Shown one piece after another: positions 1 through 8,651 of a DNA stretch of 64,000 nt. The notes under the pieces are model-generated. The model made no database searches. It was not told the origin of the DNA and saw nothing but the letters and a program-made list of their open reading frames with translations. Position numbers and translations under genes: made by a program. Within the stretch, counting starts at the first letter, position 1. Every line of letters starts with the position of its first letter. The DNA is from Pedococcus bigeumensis (lineage in GTDB: Bacteria; Actinomycetota; Actinomycetes; Actinomycetales; Dermatophilaceae): NCBI RefSeq assembly GCF_006438965.1, contig NZ_RCZM01000001.1:249097-313096 (forward strand), given 5' to 3'.

Positions 1-3000
1 AGCACGGCGTCACGCGTCGGGCCGGGCGCCGGCGCCGGCCCGGGGGTCGACATCCGGCTCGACCCGAGCTACCAGCAACCCGAGTTCCAGGGCTGGGGGA
101 CCGCCCTGACCTGGTTCGCCAACGTCACCGGCGGCTGGCCGCAGGCCAAGAAGGCCGAGCTGGCCGACGCGCTGTTCGGCGAGGACGGCCTGCAGTTCAC
201 CATCGCGCGGTACAACATCGGCGGTGGCGACAGCCCTGAGACACCCGCCTACATGCGGCCCGGCGCGGCCATACCGGGGTTCTGGAATCGGCCCGCCTCG
301 GTGGGTCCCGTGCCGGGCTCGACCCCCGACACCCCGCGCGACACCCGCGGCTGGTGGGACCCGGCGAACCCGGCGGACTGGAACTGGGATGCCGACGCCA
401 ACCAGCGCTGGTGGCTCAAGGCTGCCAAGGCGCGCGGGGCGACCACTTTTGAGGCGTTCAGCAACTCCGCGCCGTACTTCATGACCGAGAGCGGCTACGC
501 CTCCGGCAACGTGGACGGCAACAAGGACAACCTCCGGGCCGACCAGTACGACGAGTTCGCCGCCTACCTGGCCACGGTCGTCGACCACGTCGAGAAGGCC
601 GACGGCATCAACTTCGACACCGTGTCGCCGGTCAACGAGCCGAACACCAACTACTGGCATGCAAAGGGCGGCCAGGAGGGCAGCCACTGGGACCCGGCGA
701 GCCAGGGGAAGATGGCCGTCGCGACCCGCGCGGCCCTCGACGCCGTGGGCTCCGACGCGGTCGTTGCCTCGCCGGACGAGACCAACCCCGGCACGTTCGT
801 CAAGGACTGGGCCGGGTGGAACGCCGCCGCCCGAGAGGCCGTCGGTCGGCTCAACGTGCACACCTACGGCACGGACGGCCGACTCGCGCCGCGTGACCTG
901 TCCAAGCTCAGCGGCAAAGACCTGTGGATGTCGGAGGTCGACCTCGGCCCCGGCGGCATCCCGCAGAACTTCGAGGACATGCGTCCCGGCCTCGCCCTTG
1001 CCGAGCACATCAACGAGGACGTCGCCCAGCTCGAACCCCGCGCCTGGGTGACCTGGCAGTCGGTGGAGAACTACCGCAACATGCTCCCCAGCGCGGAGAA
1101 CCAGAACTGGGGCCTGATCCAGGTCGACTTCCTCACCGACACACCCGGTGCCGAGCCGATCCGCAAGAACAAGAAGTACTGGACCATGGCGCAGTACTCG
1201 CGCTTCATCAAGCCCGGCGACCACGTGATCCACACCGACAACGCCGACACCGTTGCCGCGATCCGTCCCGGCGACTCCAGCGCCACGGTCGTGTACACCA
1301 ACGACTCCGACCAGGCCGTGCCGGTGCGCGTCGACCTGGGCGGGTTCGCCCAGGCACGAAACGGGATGGCGCAGACCGTCTCCACCACGGCCGCCCACAA
1401 CCTCGCCAAGGGCCGCCCGGCGCAGGTCCGCGACGGCGTCCTCACCGCGATGGTCGAACCGGGCTCGGTCACGACCTTCTCCCTCGATGGCGTCTCCGGG
1501 GTCGACCCGGCGGCAGCCCTGCACGCCTCCACGGCCGACAGCCTCGTCGTCAACCAGAACAGCGGCAAGGCCCTCGCCCTCGCGGCCGACGGCACCTCCC
1601 TCGTCCAGCGGACGCCCAGCTCTACCGACCCCGCCCAGCGCTGGCGGATCAGCAAGGCCACCGACGGCTGGACGAACCGCGAGCAGTACACCCTGGTCAA
1701 CACGGCCACCGGCAAGGAGCTGACCACCACCTCCTCCGGTGCCCTGCGCGCCATACCGTCCGCGGCCTCGCCCGGTGACCGCTGGACCCTCTCGGTCACC
1801 CCGGACGGCCGCACCACCCTCCTGAGCGGCACGACGGAGTCCGTCCTCGACGTCGGTGGCCAGTCCACGGCCGACGGTGCGTCGGTGGGGCTCTGGACCC
1901 CGACAGCGGGCACCAACCAGCAGTGGTTCGTCCGCGGGGCCGACGTCACCCGCGTCGCTGCAGACCCGGTGCTCACCTCGCCGGGCACGGCGCCGGTGCT
2001 TCCGGACTCCGTGGCCGTGACGTACGGGGACGGGCGGACCGAGTCGCGCGCCGTCACGTGGGCGCCGGTGCCCAAGGCTGCCTACTCGAACTCCGGACGG
2101 TTCAGCGTCACCGGTGTGGTGGCGGGGCTCACCGAACGCGCCACGGCAACGGTGTTCGTCTCGGCGGTGACCGGCACGTCGGTGCCCCCGGTCAAGACCG
2201 CCGTGGGCGTCCTGCCCACACTGCCGGCCACGGTGACCGGAAGGCTCGCCATCGGTGGCACGCTGCCGCTCGACGTGGTGTGGGACGCGGTGTCGGCCTC
2301 GTCGGTCGCGGCGCCGGGGAAGTTCTCGGTCCGCGGGGTGCTGCCCGCCACGGGTGACACGACGACCGTGCTCGTCCAGGTCAACCCGCCGGCGCCGGTG
2401 AACCTCGCGCTCAACACGAGCGGTGCCGCCTTCCCGAAGGCAACAGCGACGTTCACCGGTCAGTACGACAGCACCGCGGCCGTCCTCGACGGGGTGGTCT
2501 CCTCCCGGCGCTGGACGAACTGGGACCCGAACACCTGGCGCCCCGCCGACACGCTGACGGTGGACCTCGGATCCGCCAGGACGGTCTCCTCGGTGCGGCT
2601 CGACTTCTTCGACGACCAGGGCGGCACGCGTCCGCCGGCCACCGCTGACCTGCAGCGACAGGACCCGGCGACCAGCGAGTGGGTCTCACTGACCGGCGGG
2701 CCCACGGCCGTCGCGGACGGCCAGGTGGTGCTCCAGAGGGCGTATGCCGGACAGCTCCAGCGGGTGCGGGTCGTCATGACCGCCCGTCCCGGGACCTGCA
2801 TCGCCGTCGCGGAGTTCTCGGTCTTCGGGCCGGGGGCCTCGACGGTCCCGTCCCGGGGCACCGATGCCACCCTGGATTCGCTCTCGGTGGGCGGGAAGCC
2901 TGTCGCGGGCTTCGAACCGGCCACGCTGGCGTACGCGGTGGACGTCGCGGGTGACGAGGTTCCGTTGGTCTCCGCCGTGGCCAGCGACCCCTTCGCTACG

Positions 3001-3102
3001 GTGACAGTGACCGCCCCGAAGACTCTCCCCGGCGATGCCCTCGTGGTCGTCACCGCGGAGGACACCTCTGCGACCTCCACCTACCGTGTCGCCCTCAGCT
3101 GA
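1..3102 (+). CDS. GH30-type secreted glycoside hydrolase, multi-modular (5' end outside window)
   Basis: The reading frame is open from base 1, so the N-terminus and any signal peptide lie upstream; 1033 residues are visible. The first ~410 residues look like a GH30 (beta-1,6-galactanase-like) barrel: FQGWGTALTWFANVTGGWP near residue 29, the acid/base glutamate in VNEPN (E213) and a candidate nucleophile in LWMSEVDLG (E312). Next come a ricin-type beta-trefoil (~510-648), two group-4 bacterial Ig-like repeats (~650-718, ~722-796), an F5/8-type C discoidin carbohydrate-binding domain (~800-945) and a cadherin-like beta-sandwich (~953-1033). It probably degrades plant or microbial polysaccharide outside the cell. 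The substrate is inferred from the family only. The next gene is a ROK regulator, a common pairing for sugar-responsive hydrolases. A long open frame on the opposite strand is a codon-bias shadow. Confidence 0.85.
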   Translation, partial: STASRVGPGAGAGPGVDIRLDPSYQQPEFQGWGTALTWFANVTGGWPQAKKAELADALFGEDGLQFTIARYNIGGGDSPETPAYMRPGAAIPGFWNRPASVGPVPGSTPDTPRDTRGWWDPANPADWNWDADANQRWWLKAAKARGATTFEAFSNSAPYFMTESGYASGNVDGNKDNLRADQYDEFAAYLATVVDHVEKADGINFDTVSPVNEPNTNYWHAKGGQEGSHWDPASQGKMAVATRAALDAVGSDAVVASPDETNPGTFVKDWAGWNAAAREAVGRLNVHTYGTDGRLAPRDLSKLSGKDLWMSEVDLGPGGIPQNFEDMRPGLALAEHINEDVAQLEPRAWVTWQSVENYRNMLPSAENQNWGLIQVDFLTDTPGAEPIRKNKKYWTMAQYSRFIKPGDHVIHTDNADTVAAIRPGDSSATVVYTNDSDQAVPVRVDLGGFAQARNGMAQTVSTTAAHNLAKGRPAQVRDGVLTAMVEPGSVTTFSLDGVSGVDPAAALHASTADSLVVNQNSGKALALAADGTSLVQRTPSSTDPAQRWRISKATDGWTNREQYTLVNTATGKELTTTSSGALRAIPSAASPGDRWTLSVTPDGRTTLLSGTTESVLDVGGQSTADGASVGLWTPTAGTNQQWFVRGADVTRVAADPVLTSPGTAPVLPDSVAVTYGDGRTESRAVTWAPVPKAAYSNSGRFSVTGVVAGLTERATATVFVSAVTGTSVPPVKTAVGVLPTLPATVTGRLAIGGTLPLDVVWDAVSASSVAAPGKFSVRGVLPATGDTTTVLVQVNPPAPVNLALNTSGAAFPKATATFTGQYDSTAAVLDGVVSSRRWTNWDPNTWRPADTLTVDLGSARTVSSVRLDFFDDQGGTRPPATADLQRQDPATSEWVSLTGGPTAVADGQVVLQRAYAGQLQRVRVVMTARPGTCIAVAEFSVFGPGASTVPSRGTDATLDSLSVGGKPVAGFEPATLAYAVDVAGDEVPLVSAVASDPFATVTVTAPKTLPGDALVVVTAEDTSATSTYRVALS

Positions 3103-3145
3103 AGTCCTGAGGTGACCGGGCCGACACGGGACTGACAGGAGACCG

Positions 3146-4339
3146 ATGGCGCCTCGCACGGCAGCCGACATCCGGCGCAGCAACCTCTTCCAGGTGCTGC
3201 GCCGGGTGTTCGCCGCGGCGCCCACCAGCCGCCACGAGATCGTGGCCGAGAGTGGGCTGTCGATGGCCACGGTCGCGAGCATCGCCACCGAGCTGCTCGC
3301 GGCCGGGGTGCTGCTCGAGGTCGCGCCCGCGACCCGGAGCAAGGGGCGGCCGCTGACGCGTCTGGCCCTCGACCCCGCATACGGCAGCTTCGTGGGTGTG
3401 GACGTCGCCGAGACCTACCTGCACGTCGCCAGGTACGACGCGTCGCTCACCGAGGTCGCCTCGACCCGCCGCGAGGTCGACGGCGAGGTTCGCACGCCCG
3501 AGGACCTCGAGCGGCACCTCACCGACCTGCTCGCCCAGGTCACCGCCGACCGGTCGACCGTCCGGGCGGTCGGCATCTCGGTGCCCGGCCTGGTCGATGA
3601 CGAGAGCGGGGTGTCGGTCTACGCCCCGAACTGGGACTGGCGCGGCGTACCACTGCGCGCCAGGTTGTCGGGGCGCTGGCAGCTCCCGGTCCACCTCGAC
3701 AACCCGCTCAAGGCCCTCATGGTGAGCGAGCTGTGGCACGATCCCGATGCGGCTGAGGCCAACTGGGCCGTGGTCAACCTCGGCACCGGTGTCGGTGCCG
3801 CGATCGCCGTCGCAGGTGAGCTCTACCGCGGGGCGTCCAACAGCGCTGGCGAGTGGGGCCACACGACCGTGGCAGTGGGGGGTCGCGAATGTCGTTGCGG
3901 CGGAACAGGGTGCGTAGAGGCCTACATCGGGGCCCCCGGACTCGTCGCCTTCATCGAACAGGTCGCTCCCGGCCACCCGTGGACCACCCTCGGCGAGACG
4001 GCAGCGGTGCAGGCGCTCGCGGAGGCACTCGCCGCTGGCGACGACGTGGCGCGGCAGGTGGTGGCCGCCGCCGGCGCCTACCTCGGTGCCGGGCTTGCCA
4101 ACCTGGTCAACACCGTCAACCCCGAGCGCATCGTGCTGGCCGGCTGGGTCAGTGACCTGCTCGGCGACGCCCTCCTCGAGGCAGCTCGACCCGGTGTCGA
4201 GCACCAGGCGTTGGCCCGTCCGTTGCAGTCGGTGACGATGAGCCGGCTCACCCGGCCCGGGAACGCTGTCGCGTTCGGTGCGGCCACCTTCGCCCTGGAG
4301 GCGTCCCTGTCGCAGGCGCACACCGAGGGCTCGCGCTAG
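3146..4339 (+). CDS. ROK-family transcriptional regulator (NagC/XylR type)
   Basis: The 397-residue protein has an N-terminal winged helix (about residues 10-75; SRHEIVAESGLSMATVASI is the helix-turn-helix) followed by a ROK sugar-kinase fold. The ATP-phosphate loop VNLGTGVGAA and the zinc signature CRCGGTGCVEAY are present. Where active ROK kinases carry ENDAN, with the catalytic Asp after Asn, this protein has LDNPLKA. It is therefore probably a sugar-sensing repressor without kinase activity. ATG 3146 follows AGGAGA by about 6 nt. It lies 43 bp after the GH30 gene in the same direction, so control of that gene by a liberated sugar is a reasonable inference. Confidence 0.85.
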   Translation: MAPRTAADIRRSNLFQVLRRVFAAAPTSRHEIVAESGLSMATVASIATELLAAGVLLEVAPATRSKGRPLTRLALDPAYGSFVGVDVAETYLHVARYDASLTEVASTRREVDGEVRTPEDLERHLTDLLAQVTADRSTVRAVGISVPGLVDDESGVSVYAPNWDWRGVPLRARLSGRWQLPVHLDNPLKALMVSELWHDPDAAEANWAVVNLGTGVGAAIAVAGELYRGASNSAGEWGHTTVAVGGRECRCGGTGCVEAYIGAPGLVAFIEQVAPGHPWTTLGETAAVQALAEALAAGDDVARQVVAAAGAYLGAGLANLVNTVNPERIVLAGWVSDLLGDALLEAARPGVEHQALARPLQSVTMSRLTRPGNAVAFGAATFALEASLSQAHTEGSR

Positions 4340-4414
4340 GGGACTCGCGGGGATGCCGGACGGTCCCGCCGCGCGAGCAGCCGCGGAGGCGTCCCAGGCC
4401 TGACCCGACGCGCG

Positions 4415-5239
4415 TCAGCGGTCGAGCGGGTCCGCCGGCAGCAGCTGCTGGCGGCGGTGGTCCTCGCGGGCGAGTCGTTCGGCGTCCCGGCGCCGGCGGT
4501 CCGCGATGACTGCGGCGAGGATGTACTCGGCATGGACGCCGGCCGGCGGTGGCGGCGAGACGTGCGGCAGGACCGAGCGCAGCAGGCTCTGACCGAGCTC
4601 GTGGCGTGAGGCGGGCGTGAGCCCCGCCGCGCGACCGAGGAACTGCCGGACGGCGATCGCCAGACCAGGGGGGAGGGCGGCCAGGTCTGCCCCGGCCGCC
4701 CACGGGGCAAGAGCTGGGGGCATGACGGGTGCAGGCAGCAGCCGCATCGAGGCGCGCTGCGACACGACGTAGGTGCCGGCCGCCATGTCACCGAGGCGCT
4801 TGGCCCTCGGGCTGATGAGCGAGGAGACCAGCGCGCCGGCTCCCGCCAGCAGATAGATCTCGGGCCACCCGACGAGCGCTCGCGTCAGCGCGTGCCGGGC
4901 CGTGATCGGACCGCCGTCGTCGCGTACCACCCGCAGACCCAGGGCCAGCTTGCCCAGGGTCCGACCGCGGGTGACCGTCTCGAACACCGTCGGCACTCCG
5001 ACGGTGACCCCGACGACCATCAGGATCACGATCGTCTGGCCGACCGCGTCGGAGGTGCCCGAGAACACCGCGCCCACGGCGATCCCGCCTGCGATCAGGA
5101 GCGCCCCGGCAACGAGCAGGTCGATGATGCCGGACGCAGCACGCGACGGGACGCCGGCGATGGGCAGCTCGACGGCGACCCCTTCGCCGGTGACCATGTC
5201 GTCCCCGGCATAGCTGCGATAACCGGCCCCCGTGCTCAT
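4415..5239 (-). CDS. RDD-family membrane protein
   Basis: This 274-residue protein carries an RDD domain: PSRAASGIIDLLV at residue ~31 holds the Arg and Asp of the first helix, followed by two further hydrophobic segments (about 43-60, 68-88) and the RTLGKLALGLRVV motif. The C-terminal ~100 residues are soluble and Arg-rich (DRRRRDAERLAREDHRR). RDD proteins are polytopic membrane proteins of unclear function; some have been linked to ion transport. It diverges from the SpoIIM gene with 22 bp between start codons. The -10 TATGCT lies 6 nt before its ATG, so the transcript is probably leaderless. In mycobacteria (Rv3694c-Rv3695, from memory) the same two families sit next to the same MoxR cluster. 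Confidence 0.85.
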   Translation of the reverse strand: MSTGAGYRSYAGDDMVTGEGVAVELPIAGVPSRAASGIIDLLVAGALLIAGGIAVGAVFSGTSDAVGQTIVILMVVGVTVGVPTVFETVTRGRTLGKLALGLRVVRDDGGPITARHALTRALVGWPEIYLLAGAGALVSSLISPRAKRLGDMAAGTYVVSQRASMRLLPAPVMPPALAPWAAGADLAALPPGLAIAVRQFLGRAAGLTPASRHELGQSLLRSVLPHVSPPPPAGVHAEYILAAVIADRRRRDAERLAREDHRRQQLLPADPLDR

Positions 5240-5245
5240 GGCCGA

Positions 5246-5255
5246 AGCATAGAGT
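5246..5255. promoter_or_regulatory. Divergent leaderless promoter pair sharing one TA step
   Basis: The decamer AGCATAGAGT reads TAGAGT rightwards (5250-5255, 6 nt before GTG 5262) and TATGCT leftwards (5251-5246, 6 nt before ATG 5239). Both -10 hexamers use the same TA at 5250-5251, so the RDD and SpoIIM genes should compete for one melting site. The short spacing leaves no room for Shine-Dalgarno sites. Confidence 0.65.
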
Positions 5256-5261
5256 GGCGCG

Positions 5262-6257
5262 GTGGACCTGGATGCGTATGTCGCAGCACGCAGCTGGTAC
5301 TGGGGGCGTCTGGACGAGCTGGCCGGCCGACGTCGCCTGTCCGGTGCCGAGGGCGACGAGCTGCTCGACCTCTACCAGCGGGTCTCCACTGACCTGTCCG
5401 TCGTCCGCTCCGCCACGCCGGACCCGTCGGTGGTGGCCTACCTCTCGATGCTGCTGACCCGCGCACGGGTGAGCATGGTCGGCACCCGGACCAGCACGTG
5501 GTCGGACATCCTGGGCTTCTTCACCCGCACCTTCCCCGCGGCGTTGTACCGCACCCGGTGGTGGTGGGTGACGACCGCGCTCGGCAGCCTCCTGGTGATC
5601 GTCCTCGTCGCGGCCTGGACCCTGCGGCACCCCGAGGTCTACACGAGCCAGCTGACACCGGCCGAGATCCAGGCCTACGTCGGGACCGACTTCGAGCACT
5701 ACTACAGCGAGTTCCCGCACCACGAGTTCGCGACCCTCGTGTGGGTCAACAACGCCTGGGTGGCAGCCCAGTGCATCGCCTTCGGGGTCCTGGGTCTGCC
5801 CGTCCTCTACGTGCTGTTCCAGAACGTGCAGGGCGTCGGCGTCGTGGCCGCCCTGATGATTGCCAACGACCGGACCAGCCTCTTCTTCGGCCTGATTCTG
5901 CCGCACGGACTGCTCGAGCTCACGGCGGTCTTCGTCGCCGCCGCCGTCGGTCTGCGGCTGTTCTGGTCCTGGCTCGAGCCAGGACCGCGCACCAGGCTGC
6001 AGGCGTTCGCCGCCGAGGGACGCACGGCGGTCGCGATCGCGATCGGCCTCGTCTTCGTGCTGCTCGTGAGCGGGGCGATCGAAGGGTTCGTCACCCCCTC
6101 GGCTCTGCCCACCTGGGCACGGATCGGGATCGGGGTCGTCGCGGAGTCGGTCTTCCTCGCCTACGTCTTCGTGATCGGGCGGAAGGCCCACCACGCCGGA
6201 GTGACCGGCGACCTCGATGCGCGTGACGTCGGCGACCAGCCACTGGTCGCTGCCTGA
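5262..6257 (+). CDS. SpoIIM-family (DUF95) membrane protein
   Basis: The 331-residue protein has a soluble N-terminal part (~1-100) then five or six hydrophobic segments (about 105-125, 160-190, 200-235, 255-275, 285-305). The signature VNNAWVAAQCIAFGVLGLP followed by ILPHGLLELTAVF is typical of the SpoIIM/DUF95 family. In Bacillus SpoIIM belongs to the engulfment machinery, but the family is widespread in non-sporulating actinobacteria beside MoxR clusters, so this gene is no evidence of sporulation. It converges on the DUF58 gene: the two stops form TGAGTCA at 6255-6261 with one base between them. The transcript is probably leaderless (TAGAGT, 6 nt before GTG). Confidence 0.85.
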   Translation: MDLDAYVAARSWYWGRLDELAGRRRLSGAEGDELLDLYQRVSTDLSVVRSATPDPSVVAYLSMLLTRARVSMVGTRTSTWSDILGFFTRTFPAALYRTRWWWVTTALGSLLVIVLVAAWTLRHPEVYTSQLTPAEIQAYVGTDFEHYYSEFPHHEFATLVWVNNAWVAAQCIAFGVLGLPVLYVLFQNVQGVGVVAALMIANDRTSLFFGLILPHGLLELTAVFVAAAVGLRLFWSWLEPGPRTRLQAFAAEGRTAVAIAIGLVFVLLVSGAIEGFVTPSALPTWARIGIGVVAESVFLAYVFVIGRKAHHAGVTGDLDARDVGDQPLVAA

Positions 6258-6258
6258 G

Positions 6259-7551
6259 TCAGAGCAGTCCCTGCCGCTTGAGCATGAGGTAGTGGTCCGC
6301 CAGCCGGACGGGTAGCACCTCCGGTGGCTCGTCGAGCACGTCCACCCCGAGGCTCGCCAGCGCGGCGGCAGTGCGTCGCCGCAGGGAGATCGTCCGCTCG
6401 GCTGCCGCGGCGTCATACACGTCGGCGACGGTGTCGCGGGCACTGCGCATCCGGGCGACCGCCGGATCGGCCACCGACGCGACCACGACGCGGTGGTGCG
6501 CGCTGAGCGCCGGCAGCACGGGGAGCAGGCCCTGCTCGATGGCGGAGGACTCCAGCGGGGTGAGCAGCACGACCAGGGCTCGCTGGGTGCCCAGCCGGCT
6601 GATCTCGGTGGCCAGCAGTCCCCAGTCGGCTTCGAGCAGCCGGGACTCGATCGGTGCGAGGGCGCTGATGGTGTCGTGGAGCAGCTTGGCGCGGTCGGTT
6701 CCGCCGACCCTGGCCAGCACCAACCGGTCTCCGGCGAGCACTTGCACACGGTCGCGCGCGTGCCCGGCCAGGGCGGTGAGCAGGAGGGCTGCATCCATGG
6801 CCGCGTCAAGCCGCGGCGCGTCGTCCACGCGACCGGCCGAGGTCCGCGAGGTGTCGACGACGATGACGATCCGCCGGTGCTGCTCGGGTTGCCAGGTGCG
6901 GACGACCAGGTGCTGGCGCCGGGCCGTGGCGCGCCAGTCGATGCTCCGGACGTCGTCGCCGTCGACGTACTCGCGCAGGCTGTCGAACTCGGTGCCCTGC
7001 CCGCGGGTGCGCAGCGCGGCCCGGCCGTCCAGCTGCCGCAGCACGGCGAGCCGGCTCGGCAGGTGCTTGCGCGCCGGGAACGGGTGGAGCGTCCGCAACC
7101 GCCCAGGCACCTCGAACGAGCGTTGTCTCGCAGCGAGACCGAGCGGCCCCGTGGAGCGGACGGTGACCCGGTGCGCGGCGCGGTCGCCGCGGCGGGTGGG
7201 CGTCAGCGTGGTCGTCACCCGGGTGCGCTCCCCGGCCGCGACGGCGAGGGTATGCCGGGTTGTTGCGGCCCCGGCCGACGGTGGCCACGCGTCGCGGATC
7301 GCCCCGCGCAGCCGACGCCCTCCGGTGTTGGTGACCAGGATCGAGGTCGAGGTCTGCTCGCCCAGGCGGACCTGTGGCGGTTCTTCGCGCACGAGGGTGA
7401 GCGAGCGGGGTGAGCAGGCGAGGAGGACGTCGAGGCCGACGAGCATCAGGATGACGACCCACCACCACCGGACCGTGCTGCCGTGCGGCCACAGGACAAC
7501 CGGCACCAGCCCGAGCAGGGCCAGCGCGACGGCGCGGTAGGTCAGGGTCAT
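6259..7551 (-). CDS. DUF58 (VWA-like) protein of the MoxR operon
   Basis: Start ATG 7551 overlaps the MoxR stop (TGATG), giving 430 residues. An N-terminal hydrophobic hairpin (~8-45) is followed by a beta-rich region and the DUF58 core LREYVDGDDVRSIDWRATAR near residue 235. A VWA-like domain follows, with the MIDAS-type DTSRT (IVVDTSRTSAG). DUF58 proteins are thought to act with MoxR AAA+ ATPases as chaperones or metal-insertion factors for envelope proteins. That function is family-level inference. Confidence 0.88.
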   Translation of the reverse strand: MTLTYRAVALALLGLVPVVLWPHGSTVRWWWVVILMLVGLDVLLACSPRSLTLVREEPPQVRLGEQTSTSILVTNTGGRRLRGAIRDAWPPSAGAATTRHTLAVAAGERTRVTTTLTPTRRGDRAAHRVTVRSTGPLGLAARQRSFEVPGRLRTLHPFPARKHLPSRLAVLRQLDGRAALRTRGQGTEFDSLREYVDGDDVRSIDWRATARRQHLVVRTWQPEQHRRIVIVVDTSRTSAGRVDDAPRLDAAMDAALLLTALAGHARDRVQVLAGDRLVLARVGGTDRAKLLHDTISALAPIESRLLEADWGLLATEISRLGTQRALVVLLTPLESSAIEQGLLPVLPALSAHHRVVVASVADPAVARMRSARDTVADVYDAAAAERTISLRRRTAAALASLGVDVLDEPPEVLPVRLADHYLMLKRQGLL

Positions 7552-8651
7552 CAGCGGGGGACCGGCACCGCTCCGAGCGCGCTCTCGAGGACGGCCGTGA
7601 CGCTGACGCCCTCGAGCTCGGCCTCCGGCCGCAGCGACAGCCGGTGGGCCAGGGTCGCGTGGGCGAGCGCCTTGACGTCGTCGGGCGTGACGAAGCCACG
7701 GCCGTTGATCCAGGCCCACGCCCGCGACGTCGCCATCAGCGCCGTGGCGCCACGGGGGCTGACCCCCAGGGCGAGCGACGGGGAGCTCCGGGTCGCCCTC
7801 GCGATGTCGACGATGTAGGCGGTGACCTCGTCAGAGATCTCGACGGTGCGGACGGCTTCGGCGCCGGCGGCCAGGTCTGCAGCCGAGGCAACGGGACGCA
7901 GTCCCGCGGCGTGCAGGTCGCGCGGGTCGAAGCCGGTCGCATGCCTGCGCAACACCGCGATCTCGTCGTCCCTGGGCGGGATCGGCAGGGTGACCTTGAG
8001 CAGGAACCGGTCGAGCTGCGCCTCCGGCAGGGGATAGGTGCCTTCGTACTCGACGGGGTTCTGGGTGGCGGCGACCATGAACGGCTGGGGCAGGGGGTGC
8101 GCACGGCCGTCGACGCTGACCTGACGCTCTTCCATGGCTTCAAGCAGGGCTGACTGGGTCTTTGGTGGGGTGCGGTTGATCTCGTCAGCGAGCAGGAGGT
8201 TGGTGAAGACCGGACCCTGGCGGAAGGTGAAGTCGCTGCTCGACGCGTCGTAGACCAGCGAGCCGGTGAGGTCGCCCGGCATCAGGTCCGGCGTGAACTG
8301 GACCCGCTTGGTCTCCACGTCGAGGGCGGCCGCGAGGCTGCGGACGAGCAGCGTCTTGGCGACGCCCGGCACGCCTTCGAGCAGGATGTGGCCGCGTGCC
8401 AGGAGGGCAACGAGCAGCCCGGCCACGGCGGCATCCTGGCCGACGACGGCCTTGGCGACCTCGGCGCGGACGGCCAGGAGCGCGGCGCGCGCGTCGGGGG
8501 CTGCAGCAGTGGGACGCCCCGGCGTGCCGGACTGGTCGCTGAGGTCCCAGCCGTCGGCGGGCTGCTGGGCCGGACCAACCCCACGGTCGGGCTGATCGTC
8601 CGGGTGGGGCTGGGCAGGCTGGTGCTGGGTGGGGTGGGGCTGGTCGGTCAT
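7551..8651 (-). CDS. MoxR-family AAA+ ATPase
   Basis: The 366-residue protein starts at ATG 8651, overlapping the DUF4350 stop by 4 bp (ATGA). A Pro/Gln/His-rich N-terminal ~45 residues precedes the AAA+ core. Walker A is GVPGVAKT (~residue 83), Walker B is LLADEINR, sensor 1 lies around VAATQNPVEYEGTYPLPEA, and the lid domain contains GVSPRGATALM. MoxR ATPases are proposed chaperones that mature partner proteins, with a DUF58/VWA protein as adaptor. The chain of 4-bp overlaps suggests one translationally coupled operon, 11693 down to 6259. Confidence 0.93.
   Translation of the reverse strand: MTDQPHPTQHQPAQPHPDDQPDRGVGPAQQPADGWDLSDQSGTPGRPTAAAPDARAALLAVRAEVAKAVVGQDAAVAGLLVALLARGHILLEGVPGVAKTLLVRSLAAALDVETKRVQFTPDLMPGDLTGSLVYDASSSDFTFRQGPVFTNLLLADEINRTPPKTQSALLEAMEERQVSVDGRAHPLPQPFMVAATQNPVEYEGTYPLPEAQLDRFLLKVTLPIPPRDDEIAVLRRHATGFDPRDLHAAGLRPVASAADLAAGAEAVRTVEISDEVTAYIVDIARATRSSPSLALGVSPRGATALMATSRAWAWINGRGFVTPDDVKALAHATLAHRLSLRPEAELEGVSVTAVLESALGAVPVPR

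Noticed and set aside
10-1524. A 504-codon open frame on the minus strand opposite the GH30 gene
   Set aside because: GC-rich codon bias opens long antisense frames throughout this DNA. It has no recognisable domain, is rich in Gly/Arg/Val repeats, and the plus-strand frame carries clear GH30 motifs.
4340-4414. Possible terminator hairpin between ROK and RDD genes (CTCGCG...CGCGAG)
   Set aside because: Pairing needs a bulge and a long loop, so it is not convincing in DNA this GC-rich.
5262-6257. SpoIIM homologue as evidence of endospore formation
   Set aside because: The family is common in non-sporulating actinobacteria beside MoxR genes, and no other sporulation gene is present.
7552-7719. 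Longer DUF58 start overlapping MoxR by 169 bp
   Set aside because: The extra residues are Arg/Gly-rich shadow sequence. ATG 7551 in a TGATG overlap gives the membrane hairpin expected for the family.
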